Source: Thiobacillus sp. UBA2487 (GTDB lineage Bacteria > Pseudomonadota > Gammaproteobacteria > Burkholderiales > Sulfuriferulaceae). Taken from it: DNA of 5,783 nt. Shown piece after piece: positions 1-5,783 of the stretch. Positions within the stretch are counted from its first letter, which is position 1, and each line of letters opens with the position of its first letter. The notes under the pieces are model-generated. The model made no database searches and was not told the origin of the DNA. It saw only the letters and a program-made list of their open reading frames with translations. Position numbers and translations under genes: made by a program. The DNA is taken from the NCBI GenBank assembly GCA_002341815.1, contig DDOT01000056.1, positions 7,804 through 13,586 of the forward strand, in the 5' to 3' direction.

Positions 1-709
1 GGCGATAGCCCGTTTGTCGCAAGCCGCTGGCATTACGGCTCGCCTGCATCCCGACCCGCAGTTGGATACCATTATCAAATTGCGGGTCATCGGTCGTCAG
101 CAACAGTTGTTGCGCATTGATTTTGAAACGGCGCCCAGTGCGGATGTGCTAAGCGGTAAACTGGCAACGTTTCATGCGTTGTTACCCTCTTGTAACGTGT
201 TGTTGCTCTCGGATTATGGCAAGGGTGCGTTGCACCATGTGGCTGACATGATAGCGACTGCCCGGCAAGCGGGAATTCCGGTATTGGTTGACCCCAAGGG
301 GGACGATTACGCGCGTTATCGCGGCGCGACCGTGTTAACCCCCAACTTGTCCGAATTTCGCGCCGTTGCCGGTGCTTGGCAGAACGAAGACGAATTGCGC
401 AGCAAAGCGCAACAACTGCGTCAAACATTGGCATTGCAAGCCTTGTTGATTACCCGTAGTGAACAAGGCATGACCTTGTTCACTGCCGATGGGGTGCTGC
501 ACCAATCTGCGTTGGCTCGCGAAGTTTATGATGTCAGCGGTGCAGGCGACACGGTGATTGCCACGTTTGCCGCCATGTTGGCGGCCGGTCTGTCCATGGA
601 TCAAGCCATGGCCTGGGCGAATCGTGCGGCAGGTATCGTGGTCGGCAAGTTAGGTACTGCCGTGGTGTCCCCGCACGAGTTGTGGGATAGCGCCATTCGG
701 CAGGAATAA
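1..709 (+). CDS. hldA: D-glycero-beta-D-manno-heptose-7-phosphate kinase, 3' part (5' end outside window)
   Basis: PfkB/ribokinase-family sugar kinase that phosphorylates heptose 7-phosphate at C1 in the cytoplasm, on the way to ADP-heptose for the LPS inner core. The reading frame is open from base 2 and enters from the left edge, so the TTG at 14 is internal, not a start. About 235 residues are visible; from the usual domain size of a little over 300, roughly 80-100 N-terminal residues are missing. Motifs typical of the HldE kinase domain appear in order: TIIKLRVIGRQQQLLRIDFE (70-129), LSDYGKGAL, VDPKGDDYARYRGA, LTPNLSEF, ITRSEQGM, and the PfkB signature DVSGAGDT (532-555) with the catalytic Asp in GAGD. 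The protein stops shortly after KLGTAVVSPHEL, where bifunctional HldE would continue into a cytidylyltransferase domain. This is therefore the separate-kinase form (hldA, also called rfaE1). The family call is firm; the exact symbol depends on naming convention. Confidence 0.93.
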   Translation, partial: AIARLSQAAGITARLHPDPQLDTIIKLRVIGRQQQLLRIDFETAPSADVLSGKLATFHALLPSCNVLLLSDYGKGALHHVADMIATARQAGIPVLVDPKGDDYARYRGATVLTPNLSEFRAVAGAWQNEDELRSKAQQLRQTLALQALLITRSEQGMTLFTADGVLHQSALAREVYDVSGAGDTVIATFAAMLAAGLSMDQAMAWANRAAGIVVGKLGTAVVSPHELWDSAIRQE

Positions 710-718
710 CCCCTTTTT
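684..718 (+). terminator. possible weak terminator at the end of hldA
   Basis: GGGATA (684-689) can pair imperfectly with TAACCC (707-712), with one A-A mismatch. It encloses a small GCC-ATTC-GGC hairpin (692-701) and is followed by a run of five T (714-718). The stem overlaps the last codons of hldA and the T-tract is short, so this is only a suggestion. A terminator here would fit the change from LPS to flagellar genes. Confidence 0.22.
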
Positions 719-753
719 CCCCGTTTGTTCCGCTGATTACTCTCATCTGCGTT

Positions 754-763
754 GCCTGATAAT
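754..763 (+). promoter_or_regulatory. candidate -10 region upstream of flhB
   Basis: The 89-bp gap between hldA and flhB contains GATAAT (758-763), which matches the sigma-70 -10 hexamer at five of six positions. It lies inside GCCTGATAA (754-762), which resembles the sigma-28 -10 element GCCGATAA with one extra T. No convincing -35 box was found for either factor (GATTAC at the 17-bp spacing is poor), and no well-spaced sigma-54 -24/-12 pair was seen. A promoter for the flagellar operon is expected in this gap, but which bases form it is uncertain. Confidence 0.2.
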
Positions 764-784
764 ACCCACAGGCACTACAGGTTT

Positions 785-801
785 GGGAGTCACACATCGT
801 G
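785..801 (+). promoter_or_regulatory. ribosome binding site and GTG start of flhB
   Basis: GGGAG (785-789) lies 9 nt before the GTG at 799. This start yields the expected FlhB N-terminus MAEDSDLEKTE, and no in-frame ATG lies close by, so the non-ATG start is well supported. Confidence 0.7.
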
Positions 802-1962
802 GCGGAAGACAGCGATCTCGAAAAAACGGAACAGGCGTCGCCCCAGCGGCTTGAAAAAGCACGCGAAGAGGGCGACGTTCCCCGTTCGCGCGAGTTGGCC
901 GTGTTTGTCAGCCTGTTGTCGGCTGGTGGTGGTGTTTGGTTGAGTGGCACATCCTTAATGCATGCACTACAAAACACCATTCGCGGCGGGATGCAGTTTG
1001 AGCCTGCTGAAATGCATGATGCCAGTTTGTTGATAGCGCATTTGGCGCACTTGTTATCGGGTGTTTTACTGGCTTTTGCCCCGGTCGCCGGTGTGGTGGT
1101 GCTGGTCGCGGTGTTGGCCCCCGCGTTTATTGGCGGTTGGGTCTTTACCACCTCGGCCTTGATCCCGAATTTTAATCGCATCAATCCCATGAACGGTATT
1201 GGGCATATTTTTTCCCTGCAAACGCTGATTGAATTGATCAAAGCGGTAGCCAAAGCCTTGTTGGTGGGTATCGTTGCTTGGGCTGTGCTGCGGCATGACA
1301 GTACCGAGGTGTTTGGCATGCTGGTTGAACCGTTACACGTCGGGCTTAACCACGCGGCCCAGTTGATGTGGCAAGCCTATTTGGCCATGACCCTGTCATT
1401 GGGTGTCGTTGCGTTGATTGATGTGCCCTATCAACTGTGGCAATACGCCGACAAACACAAGATGACGCGGCAAGAATTGCGCCAAGAAGCCCGTGAGGCC
1501 GAAGGTGATCCACAAATACGTGCGCGTATTCGTGCTCAGCAACGCGAAATGGCGCGCCGTCGCATGATGTCGGAAGTACCAAAGGCCGATGTGGTGGTTA
1601 CCAATCCTACGCATTATTCGGTAGCGCTGAGGTATGCGGAAACCAGCGGTCGTGCACCGATGGTGGTTGCCAAAGGTATGGGTGAAGTGGCAGCGCGCAT
1701 TCGTGAAATTGCCACCGAAAATGGCGTTCCCTTGATGGAAGCGCCACCACTGGCGCGTGCGTTGTATGCCCATGTTGAACTGGAACAAGAGATTCCCGAG
1801 GCGTTGTATGCCGCTGTGGCTGAAGTGTTGGCGTATGTGTTCCAGTTGCGCAGTTGGAAACAAGGCGATGGACGCTATCCCGACAGACCAGAGAGCATTG
1901 TCGTGCCGGCAGGCATGGACCCACATGAAGAGGATGGTGTTGTAGAAGGAGCGCTTGAATGA
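799..1962 (+). CDS. flhB: flagellar type III export switch protein FlhB
   Basis: Inner-membrane component of the flagellar type III export gate; it switches export from rod/hook to filament substrates. At 387 aa it is full length for the family (about 380). It has the hallmark N-terminus (SDLEKTEQASPQRLEKAREE, residues 5-24). Four hydrophobic segments lie at about 33-52, 88-113, 145-163 and 188-210. The cytoplasmic domain carries the autocleavage motif NPTH at 269-272, preceded by VVVT and followed by YSVAL. Cleavage between N269 and P270 is known for this family and all key residues are present. The C-terminal tail after about 350 is Pro/Asp/Glu-rich, as is usual in proteobacterial FlhB. The start is GTG, chosen by RBS and homology. 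The stop overlaps the flhA start in ATGA, so translation is probably coupled. It is the first gene of the flagellar run here. Confidence 0.97.
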   Translation: MAEDSDLEKTEQASPQRLEKAREEGDVPRSRELAVFVSLLSAGGGVWLSGTSLMHALQNTIRGGMQFEPAEMHDASLLIAHLAHLLSGVLLAFAPVAGVVVLVAVLAPAFIGGWVFTTSALIPNFNRINPMNGIGHIFSLQTLIELIKAVAKALLVGIVAWAVLRHDSTEVFGMLVEPLHVGLNHAAQLMWQAYLAMTLSLGVVALIDVPYQLWQYADKHKMTRQELRQEAREAEGDPQIRARIRAQQREMARRRMMSEVPKADVVVTNPTHYSVALRYAETSGRAPMVVAKGMGEVAARIREIATENGVPLMEAPPLARALYAHVELEQEIPEALYAAVAEVLAYVFQLRSWKQGDGRYPDRPESIVVPAGMDPHEEDGVVEGALE

Positions 1963-4043
1963 ACGAGTTGTTGGCCAGAGTGCCAAGCTGGATGCAGTTT
2001 AATCCAAAAAATTTGCTGGCGCCGCTGCTGATTATTGTGCTGCTGTCCATGATGGTGCTGCCACTACCGGCATTCATGCTGGATGTGTTTTTCAGCTTTA
2101 ACATTGCGCTGTCAATCATTGTTTTGCTTACCAGTTTGTATACGGTTAAACCGCTCGACTTCTTGGCATTCCCGGCTGTATTGCTCATTACCACCATGTT
2201 GCGGTTGTCGCTGAATGTGGCGTCCACCCGGCTGGTGTTGACGGAGGGTCATACCGGGCCGGATGCTGCCGGCAAGGTGATTGAAGCATTCGGCCACTTC
2301 CTGATTGGCGGGAATTACGCCGTGGGGATAGTGGTATTCATTATCCTGACCATCATCAACTTTGTGGTGGTAACCAAGGGTGCGGGACGTATTGCTGAAG
2401 TGGGCGCACGTTTTACGTTGGATGCCATGCCCGGTAAACAAATGGCAATTGATGCCGATTTGAACGCGGGGTTGATTGGTGAACAAGATGCCCGGCGCCG
2501 GCGCAGTGAAGTGGCGCAAGAAGCCGAGTTTTATGGCGCCATGGACGGTGCCAGCAAATATGTGCGCGGTGATGCCATGGCAGGCATTTTGGTGACGGTG
2601 ATCAACATCGTCGGTGGGCTGATTGTGGGAATGCTGCAACATGATTTAAGCTTTAACGACGCTGTTAAAGACTATACCTTACTGGCGATTGGTGATGGTT
2701 TGGTTGCGCAGATTCCTTCCCTGGTAATTTCAACCGCTGCCGGTATTATCGTGTCGCGGGTCGCTAGCGATCAAGACATTGGTGGTCAATTGATCGGGCA
2801 ACTGTTTGCCAAGCCCGTGGTGCTGTATATAGCGGCCGGTATTTTGGCAGGCATGGGCCTGATCCCCGGCATGCCGCATCTGGCCTTTTTGTTGCTGGCA
2901 GCCCTGCTGGGTGGCATGGCATGGATCCAGGAGCGTCGCACCAAGGAAGCCGAACAGGCACCAGTTGCGCCGCCACCGGCTGAAACCAATCCTGAGACCG
3001 AAGAAGCCACATGGAAAGATATTATTCCTGTCGATACCTTGGGGTTGGAAGTCGGCTATCGCTTGATTCCTTTGGTTGACAAAGCGCAAGGTGGCGATTT
3101 GCTCAAGCGCATCAAGGGGATTCGCAAAAAATTTGCACAAGAAATCGGGTTTTTACCGCCGGCGGTACACATTCGCGACAATCTTGAACTGAAGCCAGTG
3201 GTTTACCGGATTACCTTAAAAGACGTTGAAATCGGTCGTTCCGAGGCCTATTTCGGTCAGTTTCTGGCTATCAATCCCGGGGTTGTGAGTGGACCTTTGC
3301 AAGGCATCAGTACCACTGATCCGGCATTTGGCTTGCCGGCCACCTGGATTGATGCCAGCCAGCGCGACCATGCACAAATGATGGGTTATACCGTGGTGGA
3401 TGCATCTACGGTGATCGCAACCCATCTTAATCATCTGATTACACAGCAAGCCGACCAATTGCTCGGGCGTCACGAAGTACAGATGTTGCTGGATCATGTG
3501 GCCGCCGAATCGCCCAAGTTGGTTGAAGAACTGGTTCCGAAGTTACTGTCAGTGGCCGCACTGCAAAAAGTGCTGCAAAACCTGCTGAGCGAAGGCGTGC
3601 ATATCCGCGATATCCGCACCATTCTCGATACCTTGTCAGAACATGCTGCCCGGGTACAGGATCCAACCGAATTAACGTCGTTGGTGCGTGTGGCCTTGGG
3701 TGGTGCAATTGTTCAACAGGTATATGGCACAGCGCAAGAACTGCCGGTGATGGCATTGGATACCCGATTGGAACGTTTGTTAAATCAAGCAGTGATGGCT
3801 GGTGGCGAACAAGCCGCCATCGAGCCGGGACTGGCCGACTCCTTGGTATCACAAACCCGTTCAACGGTACAACAACTCGATACAAGCGGACAACCTGCGG
3901 TGTTGCTGGTACCACCCCAGTTGCGCTGGTTACTGTCCCGTTTTCTGCGGCGCGTCGTCCCGCAACTTAACGTGTTATCACATGCGGAAGTGCCTGATGC
4001 CAAGCATGTCCGTGTGACCCATTTGATTGGAGGCCAAGCATGA
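1959..4043 (+). CDS. flhA: flagellar type III export gate protein FlhA
   Basis: Inner-membrane FHIPEP-family protein; nine copies form the export-gate ring that couples the proton motive force to export and docks chaperone-substrate complexes. At 694 aa it is the normal family length. The N-terminal half has about eight hydrophobic segments (roughly 20-40, 43-61, 67-82, 112-138, 206-227, 240-266, 285-303, 305-322). It carries family blocks RLSLNVASTRLVL (82-94), TKGAGRIAEVGARF (139-152), DAMPGKQMAIDADLNAG (155-171) and MDGASKYVRGDA (195-206). D196 in the last block corresponds by context to the Asp essential for proton-driven export in Salmonella. An acidic, Pro-rich linker (about 328-352) leads to the cytoplasmic FlhA_C domain (about 355-690). 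The RBS AGAAGGAG (1944-1951) lies 7 nt before the ATG. It overlaps flhB upstream and flhF downstream by 4 nt each, both as ATGA. Confidence 0.98.
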   Translation: MNELLARVPSWMQFNPKNLLAPLLIIVLLSMMVLPLPAFMLDVFFSFNIALSIIVLLTSLYTVKPLDFLAFPAVLLITTMLRLSLNVASTRLVLTEGHTGPDAAGKVIEAFGHFLIGGNYAVGIVVFIILTIINFVVVTKGAGRIAEVGARFTLDAMPGKQMAIDADLNAGLIGEQDARRRRSEVAQEAEFYGAMDGASKYVRGDAMAGILVTVINIVGGLIVGMLQHDLSFNDAVKDYTLLAIGDGLVAQIPSLVISTAAGIIVSRVASDQDIGGQLIGQLFAKPVVLYIAAGILAGMGLIPGMPHLAFLLLAALLGGMAWIQERRTKEAEQAPVAPPPAETNPETEEATWKDIIPVDTLGLEVGYRLIPLVDKAQGGDLLKRIKGIRKKFAQEIGFLPPAVHIRDNLELKPVVYRITLKDVEIGRSEAYFGQFLAINPGVVSGPLQGISTTDPAFGLPATWIDASQRDHAQMMGYTVVDASTVIATHLNHLITQQADQLLGRHEVQMLLDHVAAESPKLVEELVPKLLSVAALQKVLQNLLSEGVHIRDIRTILDTLSEHAARVQDPTELTSLVRVALGGAIVQQVYGTAQELPVMALDTRLERLLNQAVMAGGEQAAIEPGLADSLVSQTRSTVQQLDTSGQPAVLLVPPQLRWLLSRFLRRVVPQLNVLSHAEVPDAKHVRVTHLIGGQA

Positions 4044-5371
4044 ACGTACAAAAATTTGTCGCCATAAATTCGCGCGAAGCATTAAGACAAGTGCGAGATG
4101 CCTTGGGTGCTGATGCCATTATTCTGTCGAACCGCATGGTAGCAGAAGGGGTTGAAATCATGGCCCTTGCCGCGAGGGATCTGGCAGCGATGTCTGCGCC
4201 AGCAGTAGAGCGTGAGGCTGAACCTCGTTTGGATTGGGGGCGTACATCAAATGAACCCCGTGCGACATCGGGTTATGCACAAACAGTGCAGCCAGTTGTT
4301 GATTCTTGTGCAGCCGGTCAAGTTCAGCCAATGACGGCTGCGACAGATCTGGCCGCTAATGTTGGTTGGGATTCGGATACAATCACGGCCAACCAGGGGG
4401 TTACCCGTGAAATGCTGGACATGATGCAGGAAATTCGCGCCATGCGCAGTATGCTGGAAACCCAGCTTTCCGAAATGGCATGGGAAAGCCGTCGTGAACG
4501 CGAGCCACACCGGACACAAATCATGCGTGAGTTATTGTCAGCCGGATTTAGTCCCGGTTTGGCGCGGCATTTGCTGGAGCACATGCCGGAAGTGAAAAAT
4601 CTGCATGACGGTATGCAATGGATCAAGGCTGCACTGGCGCGTAATTTGCAGGTTATGCATAACGAGCAAGACTTGCTGGAACGTGGAGGCGTGTTCGCAC
4701 TGGTCGGACCAACCGGGGTGGGCAAAACCACCACTACCGCCAAGTTGGCAGCGCGCTGTGTCATGCGCCATGGCGCCAACAGTTTGGCGCTGATCACCAC
4801 CGATGCCTATCGGATTGGTGCACATGAACAATTGCGAATCTACGGTAAGATTCTTGGCGTGATGGTGCACACAGTGCGTGATGAAAGTGATTTGCGCATC
4901 GCATTGGCCGAACTCAGCAACAAACATACCGTATTGATCGATACGGTCGGCATGAACCAACGCGATCATATGGTAGCCGAGCAAGTGGCCATGCTGTCAG
5001 GCACTGGCGTTGAGGTGCAGCGCTTGCTGTGTCTTAATGCCACATCAACCGGTGAAACGTTGAATGAGGTAGTCAAGGCGTATCAGGGAGCCGGTTTGGC
5101 TGGTTGCATTGTGACCAAACTGGATGAAGCCGCTACCATGGGTAATGTGCTGGATGTCATGATCCGCAATCGTCTCAAGCTGTATTATGCGGCCAATGGC
5201 CAGCGGGTACCCGAAGATTTGCACCTGATGAACCGTGAGCTTCTGGTGGATCGGGCATTTCGCGTGCGTCGTGAGATGTCGGTGTTTCAATATCAGGATG
5301 AAGATTTGGCCGCGGTGGTGGCAGGCACGAAAAAAACGGCGCGTGAACTGGGAGGGCTGAACCTTGTTTGA
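4040..5371 (+). CDS. flhF: flagellar placement SRP-family GTPase FlhF
   Basis: SIMIBI-class GTPase related to Ffh and FtsY that sets where, and in some species how many, flagella are built; it acts at the inner face of the membrane as a GTP-dependent dimer. It has 443 aa. The N-terminal B domain starts MNVQKFVAINSREALRQVRD and includes LGADAIILSNR (22-32). A poorly conserved linker follows (about 55-120), then a helical N domain (about 122-210) and the G domain. GTPase motifs: P-loop GPTGVGKT (223-230), TTDAYRIGAHEQL (253-265), the G3-like DTVGM (301-305) and TKLD (359-362). The C-terminal GQRVPEDLH (387-395) is also typical. DTVGM replaces the DTAGR of Ffh/FtsY; to my knowledge FlhF commonly varies here, so it is not a defect. 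A strong RBS, GGAGG (4029-4033), lies 6 nt before the ATG. Its end overlaps flhG by 8 nt. Confidence 0.97.
   Translation: MNVQKFVAINSREALRQVRDALGADAIILSNRMVAEGVEIMALAARDLAAMSAPAVEREAEPRLDWGRTSNEPRATSGYAQTVQPVVDSCAAGQVQPMTAATDLAANVGWDSDTITANQGVTREMLDMMQEIRAMRSMLETQLSEMAWESRREREPHRTQIMRELLSAGFSPGLARHLLEHMPEVKNLHDGMQWIKAALARNLQVMHNEQDLLERGGVFALVGPTGVGKTTTTAKLAARCVMRHGANSLALITTDAYRIGAHEQLRIYGKILGVMVHTVRDESDLRIALAELSNKHTVLIDTVGMNQRDHMVAEQVAMLSGTGVEVQRLLCLNATSTGETLNEVVKAYQGAGLAGCIVTKLDEAATMGNVLDVMIRNRLKLYYAANGQRVPEDLHLMNRELLVDRAFRVRREMSVFQYQDEDLAAVVAGTKKTARELGGLNLV
5351..5366 (+). promoter_or_regulatory. ribosome binding site and TTG start of flhG
   Basis: GGAGG (5351-5355) lies 8 nt before the TTG at 5364. 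An in-frame TGA at 5358-5360 rules out any earlier start. The next in-frame ATG (5406) would remove the conserved DQAAGLR helix. The ATG at 5371 is in another frame that closes after about 30 codons. The rare TTG is therefore the best start. Confidence 0.8.
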
Positions 5372-5783
5372 TGAATTTATCGATCAGGCTGCCGGTTTGC
5401 GTCGGATGCTGGCCACGCCAAAGCCGCGCAGAATTACGGTATTGTCTACGTTGAATGATGCCGACCGGCATGCCATGCTGGCCAATCTGGCAGCCAGTTT
5501 GGCAAAAATGGGCGGCGATACGTTGTTGGTCGATGCCAGAATACCCTGTCCCATGCAGGAACCTGCGCTGATGGATGTGGCGGCTGGTCGCCGCGCGCTG
5601 GGCGATGCTGTATTTGCGCAAGCGTCTGGTGCTTATGCCAAATGTTCAATGTCACACGGCATTGCCATGAGTTCAGCGCAACGTCATGCCATGGATGGTG
5701 CTGTTGGCAAGGTGCTGGATCAATTATCGGTGCGATATGTGAATATGCTGATTGATGCAGAACTGGATGCACAGGGTGATTTG
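5364..5783 (+). CDS. flhG: FlhG/FleN-like MinD-family flagellar number regulator with degenerate ATP-binding site, 5' part
   Basis: The first 140 codons are visible and the 3' end is beyond the window. Family members limit flagellar number, act with FlhF, and in some species restrain the flagellar master regulator. Identity rests on position directly after flhF, the N-terminal helix DQAAGLRR (7-14), which in FlhG/FleN contacts and stimulates FlhF, and the MinD-like layout: strand RITVLS (23-28), helix ANLAASLAKMG (40-50), strand DTLLVDA (52-58), and strand VNMLIDA (126-132). The expected SGKGGVGKT nucleotide loop is replaced by STLNDADRH (28-36), aligning without gaps. Both lysines (now L30 and R35), all glycines and the threonine are lost. 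The DxD switch after strand two reads DAR (57-59), with Arg at the usual catalytic Asp. The frame stays open with codon use like its neighbours, so it does not look like a decayed pseudogene. Likely a pseudo-ATPase; a more distant ParA-like relative is the alternative. Confidence 0.82.
   Translation, partial: MFDEFIDQAAGLRRMLATPKPRRITVLSTLNDADRHAMLANLAASLAKMGGDTLLVDARIPCPMQEPALMDVAAGRRALGDAVFAQASGAYAKCSMSHGIAMSSAQRHAMDGAVGKVLDQLSVRYVNMLIDAELDAQGDL

Noticed and set aside
771..788. Possible sigma-54 promoter (GGCAC then TTTGGG) before flhB
   Set aside because: The GG at 771-772 is not followed by GC at the fixed 10-nt spacing of the -24/-12 elements (TT is found there), so the pair fails.
534..1319. 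Long minus-strand open frame (261 codons) across the hldA end and flhB start
   Set aside because: It lies antisense to two genes with clear family motifs and its translation is Ser/Thr/Cys/Pro-rich with no recognisable domain; it is a shadow frame.
1607..2227. Minus-strand open frame (206 codons) across the flhB/flhA junction
   Set aside because: Antisense shadow of two confidently identified genes, with low-complexity translation and no RBS support.
4940..4954. FlhF DTVGM in place of DTAGR as a possible catalytic defect
   Set aside because: FlhF proteins commonly vary at this motif and all other GTPase motifs are intact, so there is no reason to call it defective.
5329..5335. Run of seven A near the flhF end as a possible programmed frameshift into flhG
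   Set aside because: The flhG frame has a TGA at 5358-5360 before its start, so slipping at the A-run could not produce an FlhF-FlhG fusion. The sequence reads as ordinary Lys-Lys codons.
5371..5460. ATG at 5371 as the start of a separate gene after flhF
   Set aside because: That frame ends after about 30 codons and has no family resemblance; the TTG frame at 5364 gives the FlhG motifs.

Overview
The window is a flagellar gene segment from a Gram-negative bacterium, most likely a proteobacterium and plausibly a betaproteobacterium. Reasons: an LPS-heptose kinase (so the cell has a heptose-containing LPS core), the order flhB-flhA-flhF-flhG, and a heptose kinase that ends without the cytidylyltransferase domain fused to it in enterobacterial HldE. 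GC content looks to be about 50-55% by eye. The species cannot be named from the sequence alone.

Layout: (1) bases 1-709 are the 3' part of an hldA/rfaE1-type heptose-7-phosphate kinase, cut by the left edge. (2) Bases 710-798 are an 89-bp gap that probably holds the end of the hldA transcription unit and the start of the flagellar one; the signals in it are weak. (3) Bases 799-5783 hold four plus-strand genes packed without gaps: flhB (GTG start), flhA (ATGA overlap with flhB), flhF (ATGA overlap with flhA) and flhG/fleN (TTG start, 8-nt overlap with flhF, cut by the right edge). All real genes are on the plus strand. No tRNA, rRNA, mobile element, CRISPR array or repeat was seen.

Function: FlhB and FlhA are membrane components of the flagellar type III export gate. 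FlhB switches substrate class after self-cleavage at NPTH, and the FlhA cytoplasmic ring docks chaperone-substrate complexes. FlhF is an SRP-type GTPase that sets flagellar position. FlhG is normally a MinD-like ATPase that limits flagellar number and stimulates FlhF GTPase through a short N-terminal helix.

The most notable point is the last gene. Its N-terminal DQAAGLR helix is intact. The stretch that should be the MinD-type P-loop aligns without gaps but has lost every glycine, both lysines and the threonine, and the second Asp of the DxD switch is Arg. It looks like a FlhG that cannot bind ATP in the normal way but keeps its FlhF-contacting helix.
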